Source of the DNA: Kribbella pittospori | Lineage (GTDB): Bacteria > Actinomycetota > Actinomycetes > Propionibacteriales > Kribbellaceae | Assembly (NCBI RefSeq): GCF_004331465.1 | Contig: NZ_SJKB01000001.1 | Location: 62,001 to 126,000 of the forward strand | Length of the DNA: 64,000 bases | Reading direction: 5' to 3' | Shown: positions 8,165 through 17,789 of the stretch, piece by piece | Numbering within the stretch: the first letter of the stretch is position 1 | Layout of the letters: each line of letters opens with the position of its first letter | Translations under genes and position numbers: made by a program | The notes under the pieces: generated by a model | Seen by the model: the letters and a program-made list of their open reading frames with translations, nothing else | What the model was told of the DNA's origin: nothing | Database searches by the model: none

Positions 8165-10426
8165 ATGCGGACCAGACGATTCGTGGCGGTTCTCGGGGTG
8201 GTCGCGGCGGTGTTCGCGGGCCTGCCCACGGCGGCCGGAGCCAGTACGACGGAGGCCTCGGCGACCGTGGTCCCGATCCAGGTCACCGGTCCGGCGGCGT
8301 CCCGTTTCAACCTGGTGGTGATGGGCGACGGCTACACCGCCGCCGAGCTGCCGAAGTTCCGCGAGCAGGTCGACAAGCACCTGAACATCCTGTGGAGCAT
8401 CGAGCCGTTCAAGTCGTACCGCGACTACTTCAACGTGTACGCCGTCGAGATCACCTCGCCGGAGAGCGGCGTCGACTGCGACCCGGACCTCACCTCGCCG
8501 CAGGTCGACACCCCACTGCAGATGGGCTTCTGGGGCGGCTGCAACCCGGGCAGCGTCCAGCGCCTGCTCACCGTCGACACCGCCGCCGCGACCCAGTACG
8601 CCAACCTCGTCCCCGGCACCACCAGTGCCAACCGCCAGATCCTTGCCATCGGCAACAGCGATACGTACGGCGGCGCCGGTGGCAGCTACGCGACCGCGTC
8701 CGGCGGCAACGCGCTGTCCGCGCTGATCACCCCGCACGAGCTCGGCCACTCTCTCGGCGGCCTCCAGGACGAGTACGACTACTACGCTCGCGGAGACCGC
8801 GGAGCGCCGTACGAAGGGCCGGAGCCGTCCTCCATCCACCACACTTTGCTGACAGAGCAGCAGATGCGGGACCAGCAGAAGAAGTGGTACCGCTGGCTGG
8901 GTGAGCCGTCCGAGTCCGGCGGCACGATCGGCCGCTACGAGGGCGGCATGTACGCCGGCTCCGGTGTCTGGCGGCCGAGCCGGCACTCGATGATGAAGGC
9001 GCTCGGCTACTACTTCGATCAGGTCGCGCGGGAGCGGATGACGCAGCGGATCTCGTCCCGGACCAACCTCTTCCAGGACAGCACGCCAGTCGGTCAGGTG
9101 GCCGGCGACCAGGTCGTCTGGCTGCAGACCCTGCACCCGCTGAGCCACGAGCTCGACGTCACCTGGACCTTGGACGGTACGGCGCTGCCGACCGCGACCA
9201 CCCGTGCCATCGACCTCGCGGCCCTGGACCTGACGCCCGGCCAGCACACGCTGACCGCGAAGGTCGTCGACCCGACCGAGTTCATCCGGGATCCCGCGGC
9301 ACGACCGACTGCCTCGCGATCCTGGACCGTCGACACAAGCCTGACCGCTCAGCCTTCGACTGCGCCGGTGACGTTCACCGGGTCGACGTCGACCGAGCAT
9401 CCGGTCAGTGCCGACGAGGTGGTGTACGCCGAGACGACGCAGTCTTCGACCGAGCAGCCCTCGATCACGTGGCGGCTGGATGGTGCGCCGGTCGCCAACC
9501 CGGGCAATGACCGGGACTTCGACCTCGAGCCGCTGCACCTCATCGGGAAGCACACGCTGACCGCGAGTGTGGCCGGCGAGACGCTGACCTGGTCGGTCGA
9601 CGGCGTCGAGCCGGTGGTGAAATCCACGCTCTCGAAGCCGTTGCTGACCGTGCAGAAGCCGACCGGGCCGGAGTACATCTACAACGACGCCTTCACCATG
9701 GGGCTGGCCGCGACGGACGACAGCGCCGGGTACGTCGTTCCGGAGTTCCGGGTCGACGGGGACGGTTGGTACAACTACTTCGGCTGGCCGACGGACGCGT
9801 CCGCGCCGTTCCGGTTCACCGCCGAGGGGACCGAGATCGACCAGCTCGTCTACGGCAAACTCGGGGTACCGCGGGTGGTGCCGTGGGACGACGTACCGCC
9901 TGGGTACGGCCGGCACCAGGTCGAGTACCGCGCCATCGATGCCACCGGCAACATCGGGACGCCGCGCCGGTTCGCGGTGACGCTGCTGCGGCCGGCTCCG
10001 GCCTGTACGTCGACCGTGACCGGAGTCCACAGCGGTCCGCTGGTGGTGAGATCCGGCGTCACCTGCCTGGTCGACGCAACGGTCAACGGTCCGCTGCTGG
10101 TCCAGTCGGGTGCGTCGTTGGTTGCCACCGGCACTCGGATCGTGGGTCCGGTCCGGGCCGACCGTGCAGCCGATCTCCAGTTGCTGCGGAGCACAGTCGC
10201 CGGACCGGTGACAGCCGATGGCGTGACCCGGAGCGTGGTCGCGGTCGGGTCCTCGGTCAACGGGCCGGTGTCCGTGACCAGGGGACGTACGACGGAGGCC
10301 GCCGTACTGGCTGGGAACACGGTCGACGGGCCGCTCAGCTGCTCGGGGAACGCGCCGGCGCCGGTGAACCTGCAGGCTCCGAACCAGGTCTCGGGACCCC
10401 GTTCGGGGCAGTGTGCGGGGTTGTGA
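8165..10426 (+). CDS. Secreted M64 family metallopeptidase (IgA-peptidase-like)
   Basis: 753 residues from the ATG at 8165 (GGGAGGGG upstream). Residues 1-27 are a Sec signal peptide (RTRRFVAVLGVVAAVFAGLPTAAGA). The zinc site HELGHSLGGLQDEYD lies near residue 190 and has the HExxHxxGxxxxE form of M64. Conserved M64 phrases such as VVMGDGYTAAE and the start-of-domain FRDYF-like SYRDYFNVYAVE are present. Behind the catalytic domain are Ig-like stretches and a C-terminal repeat-rich region with recurring VNGPL/VSGP motifs, probably a beta-helix or adhesive tail. Family members cleave extracellular proteins; the natural target is unknown. Confidence 0.87.
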   Translation: MRTRRFVAVLGVVAAVFAGLPTAAGASTTEASATVVPIQVTGPAASRFNLVVMGDGYTAAELPKFREQVDKHLNILWSIEPFKSYRDYFNVYAVEITSPESGVDCDPDLTSPQVDTPLQMGFWGGCNPGSVQRLLTVDTAAATQYANLVPGTTSANRQILAIGNSDTYGGAGGSYATASGGNALSALITPHELGHSLGGLQDEYDYYARGDRGAPYEGPEPSSIHHTLLTEQQMRDQQKKWYRWLGEPSESGGTIGRYEGGMYAGSGVWRPSRHSMMKALGYYFDQVARERMTQRISSRTNLFQDSTPVGQVAGDQVVWLQTLHPLSHELDVTWTLDGTALPTATTRAIDLAALDLTPGQHTLTAKVVDPTEFIRDPAARPTASRSWTVDTSLTAQPSTAPVTFTGSTSTEHPVSADEVVYAETTQSSTEQPSITWRLDGAPVANPGNDRDFDLEPLHLIGKHTLTASVAGETLTWSVDGVEPVVKSTLSKPLLTVQKPTGPEYIYNDAFTMGLAATDDSAGYVVPEFRVDGDGWYNYFGWPTDASAPFRFTAEGTEIDQLVYGKLGVPRVVPWDDVPPGYGRHQVEYRAIDATGNIGTPRRFAVTLLRPAPACTSTVTGVHSGPLVVRSGVTCLVDATVNGPLLVQSGASLVATGTRIVGPVRADRAADLQLLRSTVAGPVTADGVTRSVVAVGSSVNGPVSVTRGRTTEAAVLAGNTVDGPLSCSGNAPAPVNLQAPNQVSGPRSGQCAGL

Positions 10427-10434
10427 GTTGCGCG

Positions 10435-10469
10435 GACATGGACGTGAGATTCGCTGACATGTCCGTGGG
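10435..10469. repeat. Tandem GACATGxxCGTGxG motif
   Basis: GACATGGACGTGAG (10435-10448) and GACATGTCCGTGGG (10456-10469) form a 21-bp-spaced direct repeat in the gap after the peptidase gene. The shape recalls the paired elements in the tRNA-Ala island (CATGAxCGTGC) but the sequences differ. Function unknown. Confidence 0.4.
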
Positions 10470-10526
10470 CTGCACGGTGCCATAGCTTTCCGGTGCGGGG
10501 TGTTCCCGCCGTACTGGAGGAGAGAG

Positions 10527-11021
10527 ATGAACGGACTGCGGGTGGCGGCGCTGATGGCGGCCACGATCACCACCGGGCTGATGGCGGGCGTGTACGCGAT
10601 CTACTCGAACGCCTTCATGCCCGGCCTGGCCACCACCGACGACAAGACCTTCGTCGGCGCGTTCCAGGCAGTCGACCGGGCCATCCTCAACCCGGTCTTC
10701 CTGCTCCTCGGCTTCGTCGGCTCGGCGGTGTTCACGCTGCTGGCCGGTCTGCTCAGCCTGAAGGAGCCATCGCTGCCATGGCTCGCGGTGGCCTTCGCCC
10801 TGAACCTGATCACGATCATCGTCACGATCGCGGTCAACGTCCCGCTCAACGACGCCCTCAAGGCGGCCGGCGACCCGAACGCCATCGACGTCGCCGCCGC
10901 CCGAGCGGCCTTCGACGAGGCCCGGTGGCGCGCGTTCAACCTGCTACGCACCGTGCTCATGGTGGTCTCCTTCGGGCTGCTCGGCTGGGGGCTCTACCTC
11001 ACCGGCAAGTCCGCGGCCTGA
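10527..11021 (+). CDS. DUF1772 (anthrone oxygenase-like) membrane protein
   Basis: 164 residues from the ATG at 10527 (GGAGGAGAG upstream). Four hydrophobic helices are visible, about 6-26, 53-75, 85-107 and 140-160. The pattern IYSNAFMPGL in the first loop and the polar stretch before the last helix match DUF1772. Bacterial members are uncharacterised integral membrane proteins. The gene stands alone between the peptidase and the DUF2344 gene, with no operon partner in view. Confidence 0.75.
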   Translation: MNGLRVAALMAATITTGLMAGVYAIYSNAFMPGLATTDDKTFVGAFQAVDRAILNPVFLLLGFVGSAVFTLLAGLLSLKEPSLPWLAVAFALNLITIIVTIAVNVPLNDALKAAGDPNAIDVAAARAAFDEARWRAFNLLRTVLMVVSFGLLGWGLYLTGKSAA

Positions 11022-11044
11022 GACGGGCCTGAGACAATGCCTGC

Positions 11045-11872
11045 GTGGCACCTGTTCAAGCACCGCCCTCGCAGCAACTGCCCGCGGTCCAGAAACTGCG
11101 GGTCCGGTTCGCCAAGCGCGGGCGGCTGCGATTCACCTCACACCGCGACTTCCAGCGGGCGTTCGAGCGCGCCGTCCGCCGCGCCGAGCTCCCGGTGGCG
11201 TTCTCGCACGGCTTCAGCCCGCACCCGAAGATCTCGTACGCCGGTGCCGCGCCGACCGGAGCCGCGTCGGAGGCGGAGTACCTGGAGATTTCGCTCACAC
11301 ACGAGCGGGACGCCGAGCAGGTCCGGGCCGCGCTGGACGAGGCGCTGCCGCCCGGGCTCGACGTACTCGAGGTGGTTGTCGCCGGCCCCGGAGCGCTGGC
11401 TGAGCGGCTGGAGGCGAGCGAGTGGCGGATCGCGTTGCCTGGGGTGGATCCCGAGGTAGCCGCCGCTGCGGTGGAGGCGTTCCTGGCCCGGGAGGAAATT
11501 CTGGTCGAGCGCATGACCAAACGGGGTCTTCGCTCGTTCGACTGTCGGGGTGCCGTTCTGCGACTCACCGTCGCGCACGAACCGGCGCCGGTTGCGACGT
11601 GTGCGATACTGCAAGTGGTGTTACGGCACGGAACCCCGGCCGTGAGACCCGACGACGTTCTCGCCGGCGTGCTAGAGGTAGCGACGCTCCCGGTGACGGG
11701 CCCGGCTCTTCTGACCAGGCTCGCCCAGGGCCCGCTCATCGCGGCCACCGGCACGGTGGACGACCCGCTCGCTCGTGACCGCGACGCCACCCAGGCGACC
11801 GCGACCGGCCAGGTAGGTCCCCACCAGACGCATCCAGCGGAGGGCGACGCCGCCGCTCCCTCTGTGCCCTGA
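11045..11872 (+). CDS. DUF2344 / TIGR03936 radical SAM-associated protein
   Basis: 275 residues from a GTG start. The family signature runs through RVRFAKRGRLRFTSHRDFQRAFERAVRRAELPVAFSHGF near residues 18-56, with the conserved SHGFSPHPKISY. These proteins are found next to, or fused to, TIGR03960 radical SAM enzymes, and their role is thought to involve RNA modification but is not settled. It precedes rne, as is common in actinobacteria. The expected radical SAM partner is not upstream; a possible copy starts at the left edge of the window on the opposite strand. Confidence 0.85.
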   Translation: MAPVQAPPSQQLPAVQKLRVRFAKRGRLRFTSHRDFQRAFERAVRRAELPVAFSHGFSPHPKISYAGAAPTGAASEAEYLEISLTHERDAEQVRAALDEALPPGLDVLEVVVAGPGALAERLEASEWRIALPGVDPEVAAAAVEAFLAREEILVERMTKRGLRSFDCRGAVLRLTVAHEPAPVATCAILQVVLRHGTPAVRPDDVLAGVLEVATLPVTGPALLTRLAQGPLIAATGTVDDPLARDRDATQATATGQVGPHQTHPAEGDAAAPSVP

Positions 11873-11958
11873 GCGCGGTCGGAGCGGATCCAGCAGGCTT
11901 CCGCCGCGCGGGCACCGGAAAATGTGCCGCACGGCGAACCGTGACCGTCTTTCGGAGT

Positions 11959-12000
11959 GGCTGCGCCGGACCCGTGACAGGGGTCGCAGGCTGCGCCGGA
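11959..12000 (+). promoter_or_regulatory. Structured leader of rne with a direct repeat
   Basis: GGCTGCGCCGGA occurs at 11959-11970 and again at 11989-12000, exactly 30 bases apart, with a small hairpin (GACCC/GGGTC) between. It ends about 24 bases before the rne ATG. RNase E genes are often autoregulated through their 5' leader, so this could be such a site; that is inference. Confidence 0.4.
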
Positions 12001-12023
12001 AGGCTTGAGGAGACCCGTACCGC

Positions 12024-15000
12024 ATGCTCGACAACGAGCCGACTACCGAGGCAGCCGAGACGGCTGCCACCGCCCAGCAGCCCAGCGCCGGCAGGACCGC
12101 CAAGAAGGCTGCCGCGAAGAAGACCACCACCCGCAAGCGCACGGCCAAGACGGCCGCCGCCGACGTCGTTCCCACCCAGTCCGACGGCGAGACCGCCGAC
12201 CCGGCTCCGGTGAAGAAGACGGCCGCCAAGAAGGCCGCCGCCAAGAAGACCACGGTGAAGAAGGCCGCGGCCAAGACCGCCGCGAAGAAGACCACCGCCA
12301 AGCGCACGGCGAGGAAGACCGCCGCCCAGGACACGTTCCCTGAGCTGAACGAGGACGCCGCGCCCGACACGACCACCGCCGACGCAGGCCCGGTCGTGGA
12401 GAACGCCCCGGCGCCGGCGAAGAAGACCACCCGGAAGCGCACCTCGAAGAAGGCTGCCGCGACCGATCTGACCAGCACGGACTCACCCGTCACCGACGGG
12501 CCTGTCGCCGACGCCAGCCACCCGTCTGACGCCGCGGCCGAGGCTGCGCCGGCTGCGAAGCGCTCGTCTCGCCGCCGCGGCGCCAAGCTCACCACGACCG
12601 CCTCCGACGAGGCGCCCACCACGATCTTCCCGAAGGCTGAGGAAGAGGCCGAGACCCCGGCTGAGGAGACGACCACGCGTCGTACCCGCCGGCGTGCTCC
12701 GGCCGCTGCGGCGGTCCTGTTCCAGGCGCCCACCGACGTACCGGCTCAGGCTCCTGCGCAGGCCGCGGCGACCAGCCCGGTCGAGGCGACCGCCAAGACG
12801 ACGACCCCTGAGACCACTCCGGAGACTGCCAAGGCGACCCCGGAGGCGACCCCGGAGGCGGGCGCCGACGAGCAGCCGACGACCACGCGGCGCCGCCGCA
12901 GCCGTCGCGGTCGTGACGCGGAGGCTCGTGAGGCCACCGCCGAAGAGACCACCGAGGCAGCCGAGACTCCCGCCACCCAGCAGCCCGCCGCCCGTAAGGG
13001 TGCGGAGCCGGCTGCGGACGACGAGTCCGCCGACGCTCAGCCGGAGTCGGACGCGCAGTCCGAGGACGGCGAGGAGGGTGGCGAGGGCACGCGTCGTCGC
13101 CGTCGTCGCCGCGGCGGCCGTCGCCGCCGCAAGTCCGGTGACGCCGATGGCGCCGAGGACAGCGCGGACGAGCAGTCCGACGACGACGAAGCGGACGAGC
13201 AGGACGCCGAGGCCGGCTCCGACGACGAGCAGGACGCCTCCGCCGATGGCGATGAGGAAGGCGCGGGCAGTTCGTCCCGGCGCCGCCGTCGCCGTCGTCG
13301 CCGCAAGGGCGAGGAGGGCGCGACGTCGCCCGACGACCCCGACGAGACCGTCGTCCGGGTGCGCGAGCCGCGCAGCAAGAACACCGCGAACGAGATCACC
13401 GCGGTCGAGGGCTCGACCCGGCTGGAGGCGAAGAAGCAGCGCCGCCGCGAGGGCCGGGCAGCCGGCCGCAGGCGCGCGCCGATCGTCACCGAGGCCGAGT
13501 TCCTGGCCCGGCGCGAGTCGGTCGAGCGGACCATGGTGATCCGGTCCCGCGAGGACCTGACCCAGATCGCCGTGTCCGAGGACAACGTCCTGGTCGAGCA
13601 CTACGTCGCCCAGGCCGAGCAGACCTCGCTGATCGGCAACGTGTACCTGGGCCGCGTGCAGAACGTGCTGCCCAGCATGGAGGCCGCGTTCATCGACATC
13701 GGCAAGGGCCGCAACGCCGTCCTGTACGCCGGTGAGGTCGACTGGGCCACGCTCGGCGGGGCCAACGGCCCGCGCAAGATCGAGCAGGTGCTGAAGTCCG
13801 GCCAGGCGGTCCTGGTCCAGGTGACCAAGGACCCGATCGGCCACAAGGGCGCGCGGCTGACCAACCAGATCAGCCTGCCCGGCCGGTACGTCGTCTACGT
13901 ACCGCGCGGCGGCAACGGCGGCATCAGCCGCAAGCTGCCCGACACCGAGCGGAACCGGCTGAAGACGATCCTCAAGGACATCGTCCCCGACGAGGCGGGC
14001 GTGATCGTCCGGACCGCGGCCGAGGGTGCGTCCGAGGAGGAGCTGACCGCGGACGTCAGCCGCCTGCAGTCGTTCTGGGAGGACATCGAGAAGAAGTCCA
14101 AGAACGGCCAGGCCCCGCAACTGCTGTACGGCGAGCCCGACCTGCTGATCCGGGTCGTCCGGGACCTGTTCACCGAGGACTTCGCCAAGCTCGTGATCTC
14201 CGGCGACCGGGCCTACGACCAGGTCCGTGAGTACGTCACCAGCGTCGCGCCGCACCTGGCCGACCGGGTGCAGAAGTGGAGCGGCGACGGCGACGTCTTC
14301 GCCAGCTTCCGGATCGACGAGCAGATCAAGAAGGCGCTGGACCGCAAGGTGTGGCTGCCGTCGGGTGGTTCGCTGATCATCGACCGGACCGAGGCGATGA
14401 CGGTCGTCGACGTGAACACCGGCAAGTTCACCGGCTCCGGCGGCAACCTCGAGGAGACCGTCACCAAGAACAACCTGGAGGCGGCCGAGGAGATCGTCCG
14501 GCAGCTCCGGCTCCGCGACATCGGCGGCATCATCGTGATCGACTTCATCGACATGGTGCTGGAGTCGAACCGTGACCTGGTGCTGCGCCGGCTGGTCGAG
14601 TGCCTGGGCCGGGACCGGACCAAGCACCAGGTGGCCGAGGTCACCTCGCTCGGCCTGGTCCAGATGACCCGGAAGCGGATCGGCACCGGTCTGCTCGAGG
14701 CGTTCAGCGAGAACTGCGACCACTGTGGTGGCCGCGGCCTGATCCTGCACGACGAGCCGAAGGAGTCCCGTCGCCGGGACAGCCGCAACGGCAACGGCCA
14801 GGACAACAACAAGCCCGCGGCCGCGCAGGCGGACGAGGGTGGCCGCAAGGGCTCGCGCCGCCGGCGGGGCAAGGGCCGCGGCGAGGACGAGCAGGCGGCC
14901 GAGGACACCGCGCAGCACAACGCCGACGCCGCCCAGCGACTGGCCCAGATCGCCGCTGCTTCGGCGCTCGACGCGAAGAAGTCCGACGAGGCCGGTACGA

Positions 15001-15314
15001 CGGAGACTCCGACCGGCTACCCGGTCTCGGGGACGGACGACGTACAGGTGAGCCCGGAGGCGACCGGATTCCCGACCGAGACTGCTGAGTCGACCACCAC
15101 GGTGGGCGCCGAGGCGGCTTCGGCCTCGGCTGAGCCGGCTTCGGGCGAGGCGGCTCCGGCTGAGGCGGCTCCGGCTGAGGCGGCGAAGAACGGGAGCAGC
15201 AGGCGCCGGCGGAGCAGCCGGGGCCGTGGCAAGGCGGCGACCGAGGGTGATGCCGGTAACACCGAAGCCGGTGCGACCAGCGACGCCACGGAGCTCGTCT
15301 CCACGGGGAGTTGA
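12024..15314 (+). CDS. rne: Ribonuclease E/G with long basic N-terminal extension
   Basis: 1096 residues. The catalytic core begins near 500: S1-like region (VYLGRVQNVLPSMEAAFIDIG, about 535), DNase I-like active site with VDVNTGKFTG near 795 and IDFIDM near 839, and the zinc-link CDHCGGRG near 899. It processes rRNA and tRNA precursors and initiates mRNA decay. The first 480 residues are low-complexity: histone-H1-like Lys/Ala repeats (KKAAAKKTT) at 20-150, then acidic and Arg-rich blocks. Such tails are known in actinobacterial RNase E and may bind RNA. The C-terminus repeats EAAPA. The start has GGAG 14 bases upstream, a slightly long spacing. Confidence 0.95.
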   Translation: MLDNEPTTEAAETAATAQQPSAGRTAKKAAAKKTTTRKRTAKTAAADVVPTQSDGETADPAPVKKTAAKKAAAKKTTVKKAAAKTAAKKTTAKRTARKTAAQDTFPELNEDAAPDTTTADAGPVVENAPAPAKKTTRKRTSKKAAATDLTSTDSPVTDGPVADASHPSDAAAEAAPAAKRSSRRRGAKLTTTASDEAPTTIFPKAEEEAETPAEETTTRRTRRRAPAAAAVLFQAPTDVPAQAPAQAAATSPVEATAKTTTPETTPETAKATPEATPEAGADEQPTTTRRRRSRRGRDAEAREATAEETTEAAETPATQQPAARKGAEPAADDESADAQPESDAQSEDGEEGGEGTRRRRRRRGGRRRRKSGDADGAEDSADEQSDDDEADEQDAEAGSDDEQDASADGDEEGAGSSSRRRRRRRRRKGEEGATSPDDPDETVVRVREPRSKNTANEITAVEGSTRLEAKKQRRREGRAAGRRRAPIVTEAEFLARRESVERTMVIRSREDLTQIAVSEDNVLVEHYVAQAEQTSLIGNVYLGRVQNVLPSMEAAFIDIGKGRNAVLYAGEVDWATLGGANGPRKIEQVLKSGQAVLVQVTKDPIGHKGARLTNQISLPGRYVVYVPRGGNGGISRKLPDTERNRLKTILKDIVPDEAGVIVRTAAEGASEEELTADVSRLQSFWEDIEKKSKNGQAPQLLYGEPDLLIRVVRDLFTEDFAKLVISGDRAYDQVREYVTSVAPHLADRVQKWSGDGDVFASFRIDEQIKKALDRKVWLPSGGSLIIDRTEAMTVVDVNTGKFTGSGGNLEETVTKNNLEAAEEIVRQLRLRDIGGIIVIDFIDMVLESNRDLVLRRLVECLGRDRTKHQVAEVTSLGLVQMTRKRIGTGLLEAFSENCDHCGGRGLILHDEPKESRRRDSRNGNGQDNNKPAAAQADEGGRKGSRRRRGKGRGEDEQAAEDTAQHNADAAQRLAQIAAASALDAKKSDEAGTTETPTGYPVSGTDDVQVSPEATGFPTETAESTTTVGAEAASASAEPASGEAAPAEAAPAEAAKNGSSRRRRSSRGRGKAATEGDAGNTEAGATSDATELVSTGS

Positions 15315-15320
15315 CCCGGT

Positions 15321-15350
15321 TTGACCCGTCTGTGAGCCGACCCGTAAACT
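15321..15350 (+). promoter_or_regulatory. Sigma-70-like promoter for rplU-rpmA
   Basis: TTGACC and TAAACT are separated by 18 bases, a good housekeeping-sigma pattern, in the gap after rne. A transcript from here would have a leader of roughly 95 bases before the L21 GTG start. Confidence 0.55.
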
Positions 15351-15451
15351 TGAGCTTCGGCGCGCGTTCCGCGTGCCATGTTTGTGTGGGCCGCTAGAGG
15401 TCTGTGCAGGCCCCCGTAAGTTTTCCGAACCAGCAGAGAGCGAGATCCACG

Positions 15452-15769
15452 GTGTACGCGATCGTGCGCAGTGGCGGCACCCAGCAGAAGGTCGCCGTCG
15501 GCGATGTCATCGAGATCGACAGCCTGACGGACGAGGTGGGCGACACCGTGTCCCTCCCGGCGGTCATGGTCGTTGACGGCGACACCGTGACGACCGATGC
15601 CGCGGCGCTGGCCAAGGTGGCCGTTTCGGCCGAGGTCCTGGGTCGGACCAAGGGTCCCAAGATCCACATCCTCAAGTACAAGAACAAGACCGGTTACCGC
15701 AAGCGCCAGGGGCACCGTCAGCACTACACCCAGGTCAAGGTCACCGCGATCGACGCGAAGAAGAAGTGA
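15452..15769 (+). CDS. rplU: 50S ribosomal protein L21
   Basis: 105 residues from the GTG at 15452 (GAGAGCGAG upstream); the longer frame from 15404 adds residues not found in L21. It begins [18 protein letters not shown] and ends with the diagnostic [18 protein letters not shown]21 is an early-assembling protein of the large subunit that contacts 23S rRNA. It is followed 12 bases later by rpmA, the universal partner. Confidence 0.98.
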   Translation: MYAIVRSGGTQQKVAVGDVIEIDSLTDEVGDTVSLPAVMVVDGDTVTTDAAALAKVAVSAEVLGRTKGPKIHILKYKNKTGYRKRQGHRQHYTQVKVTAIDAKKK

Positions 15770-15781
15770 GCTGATCCAGAC

Positions 15782-16042
15782 ATGGCACACAAAAAGGGAG
15801 CGGCGTCGACCCGTAACGGTCGCGACTCCAACGCGCAGCGCCTCGGCGTGAAGCGGTTCGGCGGTCAGCTGGTCAACGCCGGCGAGATCATCGTCCGCCA
15901 GCGGGGCACGCACTTCCACCCGGGCAACCTGGTCGGCCGTGGCGGCGACGACACGCTGTTCGCACTGGCCGAGGGCAAGGTGGAGTTCGGCACCCGGCGC
16001 GGTCGCCGCGTCGTCAACATCGTCCCGGCCCCGGCGGAGTAA
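15782..16042 (+). CDS. rpmA: 50S ribosomal protein L27
   Basis: 86 residues. It begins [28 protein letters not shown], the mature N-terminus that reaches the peptidyl-transferase centre, with no cleaved leader of the Firmicutes kind. It is cotranscribed with rplU and closed by a strong hairpin 30 bases after the stop. Confidence 0.98.
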   Translation: MAHKKGAASTRNGRDSNAQRLGVKRFGGQLVNAGEIIVRQRGTHFHPGNLVGRGGDDTLFALAEGKVEFGTRRGRRVVNIVPAPAE

Positions 16043-16071
16043 CACCGCCACCCGGTACACAAGCTCTGTCG

Positions 16072-16106
16072 AAGGGCGGGTCGCGGAATACCGCGGACCC
16101 GCCCTT
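16072..16106 (+). terminator. Terminator after rpmA
   Basis: AAGGGCGGGTC-GCGG and CCGCGGACCCGCCCTT pair over 15 bases with a single bulge and an AATA loop, followed by CTGCTG rather than a clean T run. It separates rplU-rpmA from obgE. Confidence 0.75.
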
Positions 16107-16201
16107 CTGCTGTGTAAGACAGTGCTACGTAAGGGAAGACAAGAACCTCGTCCCTCGCTCCGCTCGGGGCGGGAGGCGAAGACAGGAAGTAGAGAACACC
16201 G

Positions 16202-17785
16202 ATGGCGATTCCCAGCTTTGTCGACCGGGTCACGGTGCATGTCACCGCGGGCCGCGGCGGAAACGGCTGCGCCTCGGTGCACCGCGAGAAGTTCAAGCCC
16301 CTGGGCGGCCCGGACGGCGGCAACGGCGGCGACGGCGGCAGCGTGATCCTGCGCGTCGACCAGGACGTGACCACGCTGGTCGACTACCACCGCTCCAGCC
16401 ACCGCACCGCGACGAACGGTGCCCAGGGCAAGGGTGACAACCAGGCCGGCAGCAACGGCGGCGACGTGGTCCTCGGCGTCCCCGACGGCACGGTCATCAG
16501 TACGGCGGATGGCGTCGTCCTCGCGGACCTCGTCGGGACCGGCGCGGAGTTCGTCGCGGCGCAGGGTGGCAAGGGCGGCCTCGGCAACGCGGCGCTCGCC
16601 AGCAGTGCCCGCAAGGCGCCCGGTTTCGCGCTGCTCGGTGAAGACGGCGAGGAGCGGACGCTCGTCCTCGAGCTCAAGGTGGTCGCGGACATCGGTCTGG
16701 TGGGCTTCCCGAGTGCCGGCAAGTCGTCGCTGGTCGCGTCGATCAGCCGGGCCCGGCCGAAGATCGCCGACTACCCGTTCACCACCCTGATCCCCAACCT
16801 CGGGGTTGTCGTTGCGGGTGACACCACGTTCACCGTGGCCGACGTACCCGGGCTGATCGAGGGTGCGAGCGAGGGCCGCGGGCTCGGGCATGACTTCCTG
16901 CGGCACGTGGAGCGGTGTGCGGCGCTCGTACACGTCATCGACTGTGCGACGTACGAGCCTGGCCGGGATCCGCTGAGTGACCTGGACACGATCGAGGCTG
17001 AGCTGCAGGCGCACGGCGGTCTGGAGGATCGGCCGCGACTCGTTGCCCTGAACAAGATCGACGTACCGGACGCCCGCGAGATCGCGGAGATGGTGCAGGC
17101 CGAGCTGGAGCAGCGCGGGCTGCGGGTGTTCCCGATCTCGACCGCCTCTCATGAAGGCCTGGAGGCCTTGAAGTTCGCGATGGCGGAGATCGTCATGCAG
17201 CGGCGGGCCGAGGAGGAGAAGCCCGACACCACGCGGATCGTGATCCGGCCGCAGGTGCACGGCGGGCCTGAGTTCAAGGTGAAGAAGCTGCCGGACGACG
17301 GCGGCTGGCTGGTGCAGGGCGAAAAGCCCGAGCGCTGGGTCAAGCAGACCGACTTCGCGAACGCGGAGGCGACCGGCTACCTGGCCGACCGGCTGAACCG
17401 GCTCGGAGTGGAGAAGGAACTGCTGGAGCGCGGCGCGATGGAGGGCGACGCGGTCGTCATCGGCGACGGGCCGAACGCGATCGTGTTCGACTTCGCACCC
17501 GAGGTCCAGGCGGGCGCGGAGATCCTGGCCCGGCGCGGCGAGGACCACCGGCTGGAGGAGGCGCGTCCCGCGGTCCAGCGGCGGCGGGCGAAAGACACCG
17601 AGTACCACGCCCACCGGGCCGGGGAGTCGTCGACCGACCTGTCGGAGTACGGCGCGGGCTGGGTCGAGGACGAGGTGGACCTGTCCCCGGCCGAGGCCAA
17701 ACGAGCAGCTGAAGCTGCGGCGAAGCTGGCGCGCAAGGAAGCACGCGAGCTCGAACTGCAGAAGGAACTCGACCAGAACGGTTGA
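16202..17785 (+). CDS. obgE: GTPase Obg
   Basis: 527 residues. The glycine-rich Obg domain spans 1-158 ([31 protein letters not shown]). The G domain starts at 160, with P-loop GFPSAGKS at 168-175, DVPGLI near 215 and NKID near 284. An OCT domain lies near 345-425, and a charged actinobacterial tail ([21 protein letters not shown]) closes the protein. It takes part in late 50S assembly and stress signalling. The proB start follows 4 bases after its stop, so obgE-proB-proA is one transcription unit. Confidence 0.97.
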   Translation: MAIPSFVDRVTVHVTAGRGGNGCASVHREKFKPLGGPDGGNGGDGGSVILRVDQDVTTLVDYHRSSHRTATNGAQGKGDNQAGSNGGDVVLGVPDGTVISTADGVVLADLVGTGAEFVAAQGGKGGLGNAALASSARKAPGFALLGEDGEERTLVLELKVVADIGLVGFPSAGKSSLVASISRARPKIADYPFTTLIPNLGVVVAGDTTFTVADVPGLIEGASEGRGLGHDFLRHVERCAALVHVIDCATYEPGRDPLSDLDTIEAELQAHGGLEDRPRLVALNKIDVPDAREIAEMVQAELEQRGLRVFPISTASHEGLEALKFAMAEIVMQRRAEEEKPDTTRIVIRPQVHGGPEFKVKKLPDDGGWLVQGEKPERWVKQTDFANAEATGYLADRLNRLGVEKELLERGAMEGDAVVIGDGPNAIVFDFAPEVQAGAEILARRGEDHRLEEARPAVQRRRAKDTEYHAHRAGESSTDLSEYGAGWVEDEVDLSPAEAKRAAEAAAKLARKEARELELQKELDQNG

Positions 17786-17789
17786 TTTC

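Noticed and set aside
8048..10573. 841-codon minus-strand open frame opposite the M64 peptidase
   Set aside because: The plus-strand gene has a signal peptide, zinc motif and ribosome site; the minus frame is Arg/Pro/Gly-rich noise.
12483..14918. 811-codon minus-strand open frame opposite rne
   Set aside because: It is a shadow of the rne coding sequence in GC-rich DNA: composition is low-complexity and no family motif is present.
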